A stretch of 33,814 bases of DNA. Origin: Candidatus Falkowbacteria bacterium (GTDB lineage: Bacteria; Patescibacteriota; Patescibacteriia; Patescibacteriales; GWE2-39-37). Location: positions 1-33,814 of the forward strand of contig JAAXUA010000009.1 of NCBI GenBank assembly GCA_013336275.1. The letters run 5' to 3'. The notes below the pieces were generated by a model. The model was not told where the DNA came from. It saw only the letters and a program-made list of their open reading frames with translations, and ran no database searches. Made by a program: the position numbers and the translations under genes. The stretch's first letter is position 1. Every line of letters starts with the position of its first letter. Below, one piece after another: positions 6,904 through 14,322 of this stretch.

Positions 6904-8127
6904 TTATTCATACCTCAAAGCCTCGATCGGGTTGAGCTTGGCGGCGCGGCGGGCCGGATAGTAGCCGAAGATGATACCGATCGCCGCAGAAACGCCGAAG
7001 GCCAGCAATACCGACGACATCGATATGGTCGTATTAATGCCGGCAAAGCTAGTCACCGCTCTGGAAGCCAGCCAGCCGATACCGACACCGATCAGGCCGC
7101 CGATGAACGTCAGCATCACCGATTCAGCCAAGAATTGATTACTGATATCATCACGCTTGGCGCCGATGGCCTTGCGCAAACCGATCTCGCGAGTACGTTC
7201 CGTCACGGTCGTCAACATCATGTTCATGATGCCGATACCGCCGACGATCAAAGAAATACCGGCGATTGCTGCTAGCAATATTGTAAAGGTTCCGGTGACC
7301 GAAGACGCCGTAGCGACGATGTCAGCTTGATTGAGTATCTGGAAATCGGCTTGTTGCGGGTTGGAAATCTTGTGTCGCGACAGCAGTAAACCGCTGATCT
7401 GCTGCTGGATAGTCGCCAAAGAATCGGCGTCGGGAGATTGGACGCTGATCGTCGAGACAAAACTATTGCCCGAAAGGTAGTTCTGAGCCACCGATATCGG
7501 CACAAAAATCATATCATCCTGATTACCGAAACCGGTACCGCCTTTAGACTTGGTGACGCCGATGATCTTGAAATCGACCTGGTTGATCCTGACTTTCTGG
7601 CCGATGACGCTGGCGCCTTCGCCGAACAGGTCATCTCTGGTGGTCGGGGCCAAGACTGCCACTTTAGCCAAGCTCTTTACCTGGGCCTCATTGAAAAATG
7701 AGCCGTCGGCGACTTCGACATTCCTGACCGAAGGGTAGGCCGGGGTGGTGCCGACTATCTGCGTGTTCGTATTCTTGCCTTTGGCCGTTACTTGGTAGCG
7801 GCGGGAGACATCAGGCGCCACAGCCTTGATTGCAGCGACGCCGCTTTTTATTGCCTCAGCATCATCCAGAGTCAATGTCTGGACACTGCCGCGGCCAGCA
7901 TTTACTCCTCCGCCAGCGCCCCGCGGCGCCCCTGGAGAAATCAACAATAAATTAGACCCGATCGACTGGATGCTCGACTCGATCGAGCTTTGCGCTCCCT
8001 GGCCGATCGAAACCATGGCAATGACCGAACCGATTCCGATGACGATGCCGAGCATGGTCAAGCCGGAACGAGCCTTATTCGCCGTAACTGCAGTATATGT
8101 CTCTTGGAACAAATCTGATGTCAGCAT
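6904..8127 (-). CDS. MacB-like ABC transporter permease
   Basis: A 407-aa permease of the MacB/LolE (FtsX-like) class. The N-terminus TANKARSGLTMLGIVIGIGSVIAM is the typical first helix of the family. A large extracytoplasmic domain (about 46-270) follows, then three C-terminal helices (about 283-305, 335-360, 370-395), with TERTREIGLRKAIGAKR in the cytoplasmic loop that contacts the ATPase. I place the start at the ATG at 8127, two bases after the ATPase stop codon. A TTG at 8151 would add eight residues and overlap the ATPase gene by 23 bp. Together with the upstream ATPase and MacA-like adaptor it forms a tripartite exporter without a TolC partner, as expected for a cell lacking a classical outer membrane. 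The substrate is unknown. Confidence 0.93.
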   Translation of the reverse strand: MLTSDLFQETYTAVTANKARSGLTMLGIVIGIGSVIAMVSIGQGAQSSIESSIQSIGSNLLLISPGAPRGAGGGVNAGRGSVQTLTLDDAEAIKSGVAAIKAVAPDVSRRYQVTAKGKNTNTQIVGTTPAYPSVRNVEVADGSFFNEAQVKSLAKVAVLAPTTRDDLFGEGASVIGQKVRINQVDFKIIGVTKSKGGTGFGNQDDMIFVPISVAQNYLSGNSFVSTISVQSPDADSLATIQQQISGLLLSRHKISNPQQADFQILNQADIVATASSVTGTFTILLAAIAGISLIVGGIGIMNMMLTTVTERTREIGLRKAIGAKRDDISNQFLAESVMLTFIGGLIGVGIGWLASRAVTSFAGINTTISMSSVLLAFGVSAAIGIIFGYYPARRAAKLNPIEALRYE

Positions 8128-8128
8128 A

Positions 8129-8812
8129 TTATTTATTTCGTTTATCTTCAACTATCTCGCCGTCACGCAGTACGATGATACGATGAGCGTGCTGGGCTAC
8201 GTCGTATTCATGGGTAATCAGGATGATCGTGTGTCCTTCTTCCTTGTTCAATTTTTCAAAAGTATCAAGCACTACCTGCCCGGTCTTAGTATCAAGATTG
8301 CCGGTCGGCTCGTCGGCCAAGATTATGGAAGGACTATTAACTAATGCCCGAGCGATCGCTACGCGCTGCATCTGACCGCCGGAAAGCTGATTGGACAAAT
8401 GACGCCAGCGGTCTTCATCGAGTCCGGCAGCCGCCAAGGCGGCCTTAGCTCGCGACTCGCGTTCAGCAAGAGGGATTTCGGCATAGACCAGAGGCAGCAT
8501 CACATTCCTAAGTACCGTAGCGCGCGACAAAAGGTTGAACGACTGAAAAACGAAGCCTATCTTGTGCCCCCTGATGTCAGCTAACTGGTCGTCGGTCAAT
8601 TTGGACACGTCCTGGTCATCGAGAAAATACTCGCCGCTGGTCGGGCTATCAAGCGCCCCGATGATGTGCATCAAGGTCGATTTGCCCGAACCGGAAGGTC
8701 CGGTTATGGCCACGAATTCTCCCTTTTCTATCTTGAATGAGACGTTCTTCAGGACATGGGTTTCGCCTCCGCCATTCTTGTATATCTTATTGATATTCTT
8801 GCATTCGATCAT
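8129..8812 (-). CDS. MacB/LolD-type ABC transporter ATPase
   Basis: A 227-aa ATPase of standard length. Walker A is GPSGSGKST (38-46), the Q-loop is Q90, the signature is LSGGQ (143-147), Walker B with catalytic Glu is IILADE (163-168) and the H-loop is H201. The ordering NLLSRATVLRNVMLPLVYA is typical of the LolD/MacB/FtsE group. It powers the permease encoded directly downstream. It starts 5 bp after the adaptor gene, so the three genes are one transcriptional unit. Nothing unusual is visible in the active-site motifs. Confidence 0.95.
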   Translation of the reverse strand: MIECKNINKIYKNGGGETHVLKNVSFKIEKGEFVAITGPSGSGKSTLMHIIGALDSPTSGEYFLDDQDVSKLTDDQLADIRGHKIGFVFQSFNLLSRATVLRNVMLPLVYAEIPLAERESRAKAALAAAGLDEDRWRHLSNQLSGGQMQRVAIARALVNSPSIILADEPTGNLDTKTGQVVLDTFEKLNKEEGHTIILITHEYDVAQHAHRIIVLRDGEIVEDKRNK

Positions 8813-8817
8813 GCTTT

Positions 8818-10812
8818 TCAGTTACGCGAGCCTCCTCCGAATACGCCGAACCCTCCTCGCGTATTAGTGGGGCTGGTCGTCGTCTTAGCTGCCGAACTGA
8901 CGGTACTCAGTATGACTACATCGCCGTCGTTAAGGCCTTGGGTTATTTCGGTTTCGGTATCATTCGCTAATCCGATCTGGACAGTTTTCCTTTCTGGTAA
9001 GTTGGGCGAAGTTATGGGAGTACCTGTGTCGGCTGCTGTGGCGTCTGCCCCAGACAGTATCTCGATATATGAACTGTTGCCGTCAGATTTTATAGCGGAA
9101 TTAGCGACCATTACGGCGCCAGATTTTCGGTCGGTGATTACCGATGCGCTCACGCTCATGCCTGGCTTGACCCGCTCATCCTGGGTATCGAACACTATTT
9201 TGACGCCATAGCTGACAACCCCCTGGGAAACCGTACCGATCGTATCGACACTTCCGACCACACCGCTGATGGACAAACCATCAATAGCGCTGAAAGTCAG
9301 CATGGCTTTCTGCCCGGTCTTGACTCTGGCGGCATCGACTTCATTCAAAGTAATGCTCGCCACCTGTGACTGGGTAATGACCGTAGCGACGGCGGTGGCT
9401 GGAACCGCCTCATCGCCGACCTTGAGCGCTATCTTGGCGATTACGCCGTCGATCGGCGATACGATCTTGGCCTCTGCCAGATTTTCCAGTGCTAGAGAGT
9501 AAGAATTTTCGGCCTGCGACAACTGCGCCCTAAGCGAAGCCAGGTCTTCCGGCCGAGGCTTGGCGACTTTCAAAGCATATTGCGCCTGGGAATTCTCGTA
9601 AGAAAGCTTTTTTGAGGCCAAGTCTGTCTGGGCCGAATCTAGGGTTTTTTTGTTATCCAGCTGAGCCTGGTCATAGGCCGACTGTGCCGATTCCCAGGCC
9701 GACTTGGCACTAGCGGCGCTATTTTTTGAAGACAGGTCGGATGAAGAGAAATTCAGCTTGGCATTGGTAATCGACTGTTTGGATGATTGGGTCGAGTTCA
9801 AAGCGGACAGCATGCTCGATTCTTGCGAAGATGCCGCTTGCCGGTATGAATCCAGCGTAGCTTGCGATAGGCTGGAAGCCGTAATCGTATTCAATAATAG
9901 TTGATAGACATTATGTTCCAAGATCTTCATCTTCTGTAAAGTATCCATGGTCATGTCGAGTAATTCTTCCTCTTGGGCCCTGTTCCAGCTGATCGAAACC
10001 GATTGGTACCGGGCATCCAAGGCAGCCAAAGACTCCTTCGCCACGAGATAAGACGTTTGCGAATCAGACATGGTCTGCGAATTCATGACGCCAAGCAGGG
10101 TCTTGTCAGGAAAAGTAGCGGTGCGATCTATCCCCAAGACGCTGTCGGCCGACACCAGAGCAGAGCGCAAACTTAGCATGGCCGAACTGACGGAATTCTT
10201 GGCATTATCATAAGCGTTTTCCAGCGCCTGGCTATTGCTGTTGTCGGTCACCGGCTGGCCGGACAGTGAATTCTGATACTGCACCTTGGCGCTATCGTAC
10301 TGCTGCTGGGCCTTTTTCAGCGCTTGCTCGGCCGTCTGCTTGGTGTATTCGAACGAAGTCTTGGCCGAATCATAAGAGAGCTTGGCCGAATCGACCGACT
10401 TCTGCGACACAGCCAAATCTTCCCTGGTCGGTCCGGCAATTTTCAGATTCAAACTCGCACGAGCCGAATCGACGCTATTCTTGGCCTGGCTGGCTTGATT
10501 TTTAAGTTCTTTATTATCGAGTTGCATTATGGCATCGCCAGCCTTTACCGCCTGCTTTTCCTTAGCCAAGACGGCCACTACATTGGCCGTACTCTTGGGT
10601 TTGATATCGATCTGACTCAAAGCCTCTACCTGACCGGTACCAGTGATCGAAACCACCAAGTCGCCGCGAAATGCTTTGCCTAAAACGTATTGAGTAGGGA
10701 CGCTCTTAGTCTGGCTGGACTGATACCAATAATAACCGCCGCCCAACAGCAAAATCGAGAGAACAAGCTTCTTCTTATGTGATTTAAGATAAGTGATAAT
10801 TTTTTCTGTCAT
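8818..10812 (-). CDS. MacA/HlyD-like adaptor, unusually long
   Basis: A 664-aa protein, far longer than typical MacA (about 370 aa). After a basic N-terminus there is a membrane anchor (about 16-31), the first half of a biotinyl-lipoyl-like domain (about 52-98), a very long helical region (about 100-440, rich in Ala, Ser, Gln and Lys), the second lipoyl half (KIVSPIDGVIAKIALKVGDE) and a beta-barrel region (RVKPGMSVSASVITDRKSGA). The helical region repeats a pattern: PTREDLAVSQKSVDSAKLSY near its start and PRPEDLASLRAQLSQAENSY near its end, suggesting duplication of a hairpin unit. The C-terminus is low complexity and Gly-rich. It presumably links the MacB-like transporter to the extracellular face and may reach across a thick wall or S-layer. 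No start-proximal Shine-Dalgarno site is evident; it lies 11 bp after the DUF5666-like gene. Confidence 0.9.
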   Translation of the reverse strand: MTEKIITYLKSHKKKLVLSILLLGGGYYWYQSSQTKSVPTQYVLGKAFRGDLVVSITGTGQVEALSQIDIKPKSTANVVAVLAKEKQAVKAGDAIMQLDNKELKNQASQAKNSVDSARASLNLKIAGPTREDLAVSQKSVDSAKLSYDSAKTSFEYTKQTAEQALKKAQQQYDSAKVQYQNSLSGQPVTDNSNSQALENAYDNAKNSVSSAMLSLRSALVSADSVLGIDRTATFPDKTLLGVMNSQTMSDSQTSYLVAKESLAALDARYQSVSISWNRAQEEELLDMTMDTLQKMKILEHNVYQLLLNTITASSLSQATLDSYRQAASSQESSMLSALNSTQSSKQSITNAKLNFSSSDLSSKNSAASAKSAWESAQSAYDQAQLDNKKTLDSAQTDLASKKLSYENSQAQYALKVAKPRPEDLASLRAQLSQAENSYSLALENLAEAKIVSPIDGVIAKIALKVGDEAVPATAVATVITQSQVASITLNEVDAARVKTGQKAMLTFSAIDGLSISGVVGSVDTIGTVSQGVVSYGVKIVFDTQDERVKPGMSVSASVITDRKSGAVMVANSAIKSDGNSSYIEILSGADATAADTGTPITSPNLPERKTVQIGLANDTETEITQGLNDGDVVILSTVSSAAKTTTSPTNTRGGFGVFGGGSRN

Positions 10813-10823
10813 CTTGATGGCGT

Positions 10824-11324
10824 TTACTGCTTGTTAAAGATGCGGATGAATTTGGCATTGATCTGGCCTTGCTCATTCGGATCGCCCATGACCATAACCT
10901 CGTCGCCAGTCTTAAGATCGGTGATGGAGAGATTCTGGCGGCGCTCGACGATCGAGGTGTCCTTGCCGACAATGACCGTCTTCTCGATATTGTCAGCTCC
11001 CTTGATGGCAAAGGTGCTGGAAGCGATCTTGATGATCTTGCCGCCCGCACCATGCGGGTTCATCATGAAGCGCCCGTCGTTGAACGGCTGAAAACCGCCA
11101 AAACCCCGGTCGCGATCGCGACGATCGAAATCGCCCATCATCATGCCAGGGCGCGGGCCGCCGAAATTGCTCGGATAATTCTTTTCCCAGCCGTAGGCGA
11201 AATTAGCTTTTTTGAAACCGACGATCATCCCTAGGCGGAAAGCGCCCAGCACGATAATCAAGGCAGCGATCGCCACCAAGGTCCATTTGAAATAATCAGA
11301 TTTGACGACTTTTTCCATTTCCAT
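10824..11324 (-). CDS. Membrane-anchored DUF5666-like protein
   Basis: A 166-aa protein with an N-terminal membrane helix (about 13-35, FKWTLVAIAALIIVLGAFRLGMI), a Gly/Arg/Asp/Phe-rich linker with RRDRDRGFGGF-like low complexity (about 52-92), and a C-terminal beta domain (about 94-165). The domain contains GGKIIKIASSTFAIKGADNI and SITDLKTGDEVMVMGDPNEQ, matching the layout of the downstream DUF5666-like protein at 6401-6880. The linker is Met, Asp and Arg rich, so metal or polyanion binding is conceivable but unproven. It sits between the probable anti-sigma gene (9 bp gap) and the adaptor gene (11 bp gap). Two such proteins in one operon bracket the exporter genes. Confidence 0.75.
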   Translation of the reverse strand: MEMEKVVKSDYFKWTLVAIAALIIVLGAFRLGMIVGFKKANFAYGWEKNYPSNFGGPRPGMMMGDFDRRDRDRGFGGFQPFNDGRFMMNPHGAGGKIIKIASSTFAIKGADNIEKTVIVGKDTSIVERRQNLSITDLKTGDEVMVMGDPNEQGQINAKFIRIFNKQ

Positions 11325-11333
11325 ATATTTATC

Positions 11334-11819
11334 TTAATGAGCCAGCCTATGCGGACGATGAGCCAACTCTTGTATTAATATTTTCAAAGCTAATAATGAC
11401 ACGAACAGACCGAGCATCAGCCAGATGGCCGAAGCGACTGGTAACGATTCTACAAGATAGGTCGAATAGATCTGCCAATTGGAAATGACCGCCTTGTAGT
11501 CGGAAAATAGCATCTTTACTAGCACCCAGGCCTCGGAACTGGCAAATTCCAGCACAGCCGCTTTGCCCCAAAAAATAGCCGAGATCCCGAAAACAGCCAC
11601 CATGGAGATAGCGGCGGCTAGCCTGAGTCGGAAATAAAGCACTTGCTTGCGATAAATAGCCAACATTACATCGCCGAACAGCCTCTCGTTCGGCTGCAGA
11701 ATCGGCATGGAGTCCAAGGCCTCTTCTATTTTGTGTTCAATAATCGATTGTGTCATATCATTGTTCATATTGATATATACGTAAGTAAATAAAAAATGGT
11801 GCAATTCGTCATTGACCAT
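11334..11819 (-). CDS. Probable membrane anti-sigma factor
   Basis: A 161-aa protein whose gene overlaps the end of the ECF sigma gene by 11 bp. A short N-terminal cytoplasmic part (to about 60) precedes two hydrophobic segments (about 66-84 and 128-148). The N-terminal part contains LDSMPILQPNERLFGDVMLAIYRK, a layout seen in small membrane proteins paired with ECF sigma factors. There is no HxxxCxxC zinc motif, so it is not a classical ZAS anti-sigma factor. The ATG at 11819 has AAGGAAG upstream; a second candidate start is at 11768. The function is inferred from position and topology, not from a recognised domain. It could instead be a simple membrane accessory protein of the exporter. Confidence 0.6.
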   Translation of the reverse strand: MVNDELHHFLFTYVYINMNNDMTQSIIEHKIEEALDSMPILQPNERLFGDVMLAIYRKQVLYFRLRLAAAISMVAVFGISAIFWGKAAVLEFASSEAWVLVKMLFSDYKAVISNWQIYSTYLVESLPVASAIWLMLGLFVSLLALKILIQELAHRPHRLAH

Positions 11820-12381
11820 TCAGCATGAGCTTCCTTAATTTTATCAGGGCCCGGCGATGCCGGCTTTTGACCGTATCCAATGGTTCCTTATTCATCGCCG
11901 CAATCTCAGCAAAAGTTATCTTCTCTCCGTAATACAGGAGCAGGAGCACCCTGTCTTCGGGCGGCAGCTTAAGCAGCTGTTCCTCCAGCTCTTTTTCCAA
12001 TTCAAGTTTCTCCAATTTCTCCAAAGCCGAAAGTTCGCCGGAGGCGACTGATTCGAAAATATCTTCATTTCCGTCTTCACCAGCCACCACGGAGACTGTT
12101 GCGATTTTCTTTTTGCGGAAATAATCGATTAGGGTCCGTCTAGCGATTGTGAAAATCCAAGTCTTGAAACTTTTATCCGAATCATATTTATTGATGCCTC
12201 GCCAGACTTTCAAAAAAATTTCCTGGGTCAGGTCCTCTGCTTGAGAAGCATTGCCGATCGCACGGAGAATGAAACCATAAACCAGCGGCAGATACCGCGC
12301 CACCAAGACTTCCAGGGCGGGGTCGTCTCCATTTCTATAAGCTGTTATCAGTTGTTCATCGGTTAATAGCTCCATATCCAC
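11809..12381 (-). CDS. RNA polymerase ECF-type sigma factor
   Basis: A 190-aa sigma-70 family protein with only regions 2 and 4. Region 2 spans about 26-92 with the core-binding signature EDLTQEIFLKVWRG (49-62) and the -10 recognition segment FKTWIFTIARRTLIDYFRKKK. Region 4 spans about 135-187 with LPPEDRVLLLLYYGEKITFAEIA followed by the helix-turn-helix TVKSRHRRALIKLRKL. The start is GTG at 12381; an ATG two codons later (12375) is an alternative. It probably directs RNA polymerase to its own operon, which encodes a membrane partner, two DUF5666-like proteins and an ABC exporter. This resembles cell-envelope or antimicrobial-peptide stress modules. The inducing signal is unknown. Confidence 0.93.
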   Translation of the reverse strand: MDMELLTDEQLITAYRNGDDPALEVLVARYLPLVYGFILRAIGNASQAEDLTQEIFLKVWRGINKYDSDKSFKTWIFTIARRTLIDYFRKKKIATVSVVAGEDGNEDIFESVASGELSALEKLEKLELEKELEEQLLKLPPEDRVLLLLYYGEKITFAEIAAMNKEPLDTVKSRHRRALIKLRKLMLNGQ

Positions 12382-12410
12382 ATACTAGGGCTTAAGTTAA
12401 AAATTGGCAA
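12382..12410 (-). promoter_or_regulatory. Possible promoter for the ECF sigma gene
   Basis: On the minus strand TTGCCA (12405-12410) is spaced 17 bp from TAGTAT (12382-12387). The -10 ends only 6 nt from the ATG at 12375, so a transcript from it would be leaderless at that ATG. The match is moderate; the gene may also be read from the TrmB-like gene 60 bp upstream. Confidence 0.3.
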
Positions 12411-12441
12411 AGCGCGCATCATGTCAGGGTTTTCTTGTCGG

Positions 12442-13218
12442 TCATTTGCCATTGCGCCAAAGATTGTCGAACAACTGGCGATAATTATCCGCTAGATGCC
12501 GGTTACTTATCTTTATGCCGACCAAATTGTTATTTTCCATTGAAAGGATACTGACTATATCCCCCAGAATATACAAAGCGAACTTATTTACGGAACTGCT
12601 TGCGGGCAGCCGTCTCATCTCCAGGCCTTGCCTCGATTTGTAATAAGCCAGCTTCTTTTTTTCCAATACCGAATCATTGATAAGCAGTTTGGTCCGGATG
12701 TTCTTTTCTTGCCGCATTCTCTTGATCCGATCATGCCACTCCCGGCCGAAGACGAAGCCCCACTCTTCTTGCCAGACGAATTCGTCCCTGATGATCTTCA
12801 TGGTTTCCTCCGGCTGAGCCTGGCGCAGCATGGACATATATATCTTCTTCAACCCATCCTGTCCCTCAAAAACGACGACCTCGGGAACGCTTATGGCGCT
12901 GTGGCTCAAGGCCTTGACTGCCAACTCAACATCCTCCAGTACGGTTTTTTTCAATGCAAGCTGGCGCTCTTCGCCCCTTATCAATTGTTTTAATGCTTCA
13001 AGATCTTCAGCCACGAACTGCTTGACCTCGTTCTTGTAAGAGGTACCCACCAGTCCCTTGCCGATCAGCGAATTCAATGATGTATAGACGCTGCTGCGCG
13101 AAAGGCGGCATTTTTTAGCGATATGCGTAGCGCTGACCGGAGAGTCGGTTAGCAGCACCTCATAGATGGCCGCTTCATAGTCCCCTAAACCTAAAGATTT
13201 CAGATGCTCTTTTAACAT
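12442..13218 (-). CDS. TrmB-family transcriptional regulator
   Basis: A 258-aa regulator. Residues 1-75 form a winged helix-turn-helix of TrmB type: LKSLGLGDYEAAIYEVLLTDSPVSATHIAKKCRLSRSSVY with the recognition helix near RLSRSSVYTSLNSL. A helical linker (about 75-108) and a C-terminal effector domain follow (about 110-258, containing IRTKLLINDSVLEKKKL). TrmB-like proteins usually bind sugars or other small ligands; this C-terminal region lacks a clear sugar-binding motif I can name. The gene diverges from the two radical SAM genes across 113 bp with overlapping inverted repeats (13239-13265), and precedes the sigma/exporter operon by 60 bp. It may therefore control either side and itself. 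The codon composition resembles the neighbours. Confidence 0.85.
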   Translation of the reverse strand: MLKEHLKSLGLGDYEAAIYEVLLTDSPVSATHIAKKCRLSRSSVYTSLNSLIGKGLVGTSYKNEVKQFVAEDLEALKQLIRGEERQLALKKTVLEDVELAVKALSHSAISVPEVVVFEGQDGLKKIYMSMLRQAQPEETMKIIRDEFVWQEEWGFVFGREWHDRIKRMRQEKNIRTKLLINDSVLEKKKLAYYKSRQGLEMRRLPASSSVNKFALYILGDIVSILSMENNNLVGIKISNRHLADNYRQLFDNLWRNGK

Positions 13219-13238
13219 ATAATGGCTTTATTGCTTGT

Positions 13239-13273
13239 TGTCGTAACTGTACGACACATTGTACATTATACCA
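13239..13273. promoter_or_regulatory. Operator-like inverted repeats and minus-strand extended -10
   Basis: TGTCGTA (13239-13245) and TACGACA (13250-13256) form a perfect 7-bp inverted repeat with a 4-bp spacer. Overlapping it, TGTAC (13248-13252) pairs with GTACA (13261-13265). On the minus strand TGGTATAAT (13265-13273) is an extended -10 whose start site would fall beside these repeats. A TrmB-type dimer bound here could repress its own gene. A weak plus-strand promoter (TTGTAC at 13259, TAAGAT at 13281) would be covered too. Confidence 0.55.
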
Positions 13274-13331
13274 AATATTCTAAGATGAAGGCAAACGCTC
13301 ATTACAATTACATAAATAAAAGGAGAAAGAC

Positions 13332-14309
13332 ATGAAAACCGAGATAGCTTCATCGCAAAAGAATTGGGAAGATGGCGGGTGTTTGCCCTTGCCGCTAGCC
13401 AGCATCTGGATTACCGGCGTCTGCCAGCTCAAATGCCGCCACTGCTATGAAGGAGGCGGCCGGAGCCGGAGGAACCACCTGCCTATCGATGAGATCATCC
13501 TTACGCTGGACCGACTCTCGCCTTTCGTCAGGTCGTTCTCTTTCATGGGCGGCGAACCGCTGTGCCATCCCGAGATCGCGGAAATCTGTGACTATGCCAA
13601 AAACCGGCTCGGAAAGTACACTCTGCTAGTCAGCAACGGTCAAGCGTTTTCCGAAAACCTGGTCGAGCGGCTGCGAGGGAAAATCGATTGCATCAAGCTC
13701 GGCATGGATGGCATGAACGCCGAACATCATGACGCTGTAAGGGGCGAAGGCAGCTTTGACAAAGCCTTGCGCTCCTGGCGGCTGCTAACCCCTAACATCC
13801 CGACAATGTGTAAATTCACGGTCAATGCGCGAAATATGACAGAGTTGCCCCGAATCGCCAGCTTTTACCAAGAATTGGGCGCCAAAAGACTGATACTCAA
13901 CGGCTGGCTCCGGATCGGAAACGGGTCGTCCATATGGAATCGCCAGTTCGCCCTGTCACCTGCCCAAATGTCATCGATAAACCGATTCGTTGCCGAGGAA
14001 CTCAAGCCGAAATACAGCGCTTTTCCCATCTCCCGCTCCTGCTCGCTCGATAACGGCTGCATTGACCATCCCGCCAGGACTTATTACGTCAACCGCGATG
14101 GCGCGGTCTCGCCTTGCATCTTTTCCGGCAGTCTAGCGCTCGGCAACATCCGCGAGCCAAGCCAAGACACCGGCGCCCTGCTGTCTCTCGTAGACCGCCA
14201 GCGCCGCCATTACCGCAACCTACACACTCTCGAGCCGTCTGTCTCGCTGGACCCTGCCAAAGTCAACGACCCCGCGCTCTTCCTGCCCGCAGATGCATGC
14301 CCTCATTAA
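13332..14309 (+). CDS. Radical SAM protein with short C-terminal Cys region
   Basis: A 325-aa radical SAM enzyme. The [4Fe-4S] motif is CQLKCRHC (C31, C35, C38), followed by FMGGEPLCHP (71-80) for SAM binding and LVSNGQ (99-104). The C-terminal third has Cys at 237, 243, 262 and 323; NRDGAVSPCIFSGSLALGNI resembles a SPASM/twitch segment that could hold an auxiliary cluster. Such proteins modify peptides or cofactors; the substrate cannot be read from the sequence. The ATG at 13332 follows AAAAGGAGAAAGAC, an excellent RBS. The next gene, another radical SAM/SPASM protein, starts 13 bp after the stop, so they are co-expressed. The upstream divergent TrmB-like regulator probably controls both. 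Confidence 0.9.
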   Translation: MKTEIASSQKNWEDGGCLPLPLASIWITGVCQLKCRHCYEGGGRSRRNHLPIDEIILTLDRLSPFVRSFSFMGGEPLCHPEIAEICDYAKNRLGKYTLLVSNGQAFSENLVERLRGKIDCIKLGMDGMNAEHHDAVRGEGSFDKALRSWRLLTPNIPTMCKFTVNARNMTELPRIASFYQELGAKRLILNGWLRIGNGSSIWNRQFALSPAQMSSINRFVAEELKPKYSAFPISRSCSLDNGCIDHPARTYYVNRDGAVSPCIFSGSLALGNIREPSQDTGALLSLVDRQRRHYRNLHTLEPSVSLDPAKVNDPALFLPADACPH

Positions 14310-14322
14310 AAAGGAGACTGTC

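Noticed and set aside
13219-13331. Precursor peptide gene beside the radical SAM enzymes
   Set aside because: No short frame with an RBS was found in the intergenic region or immediately after the second enzyme, so a peptide substrate is not supported locally.
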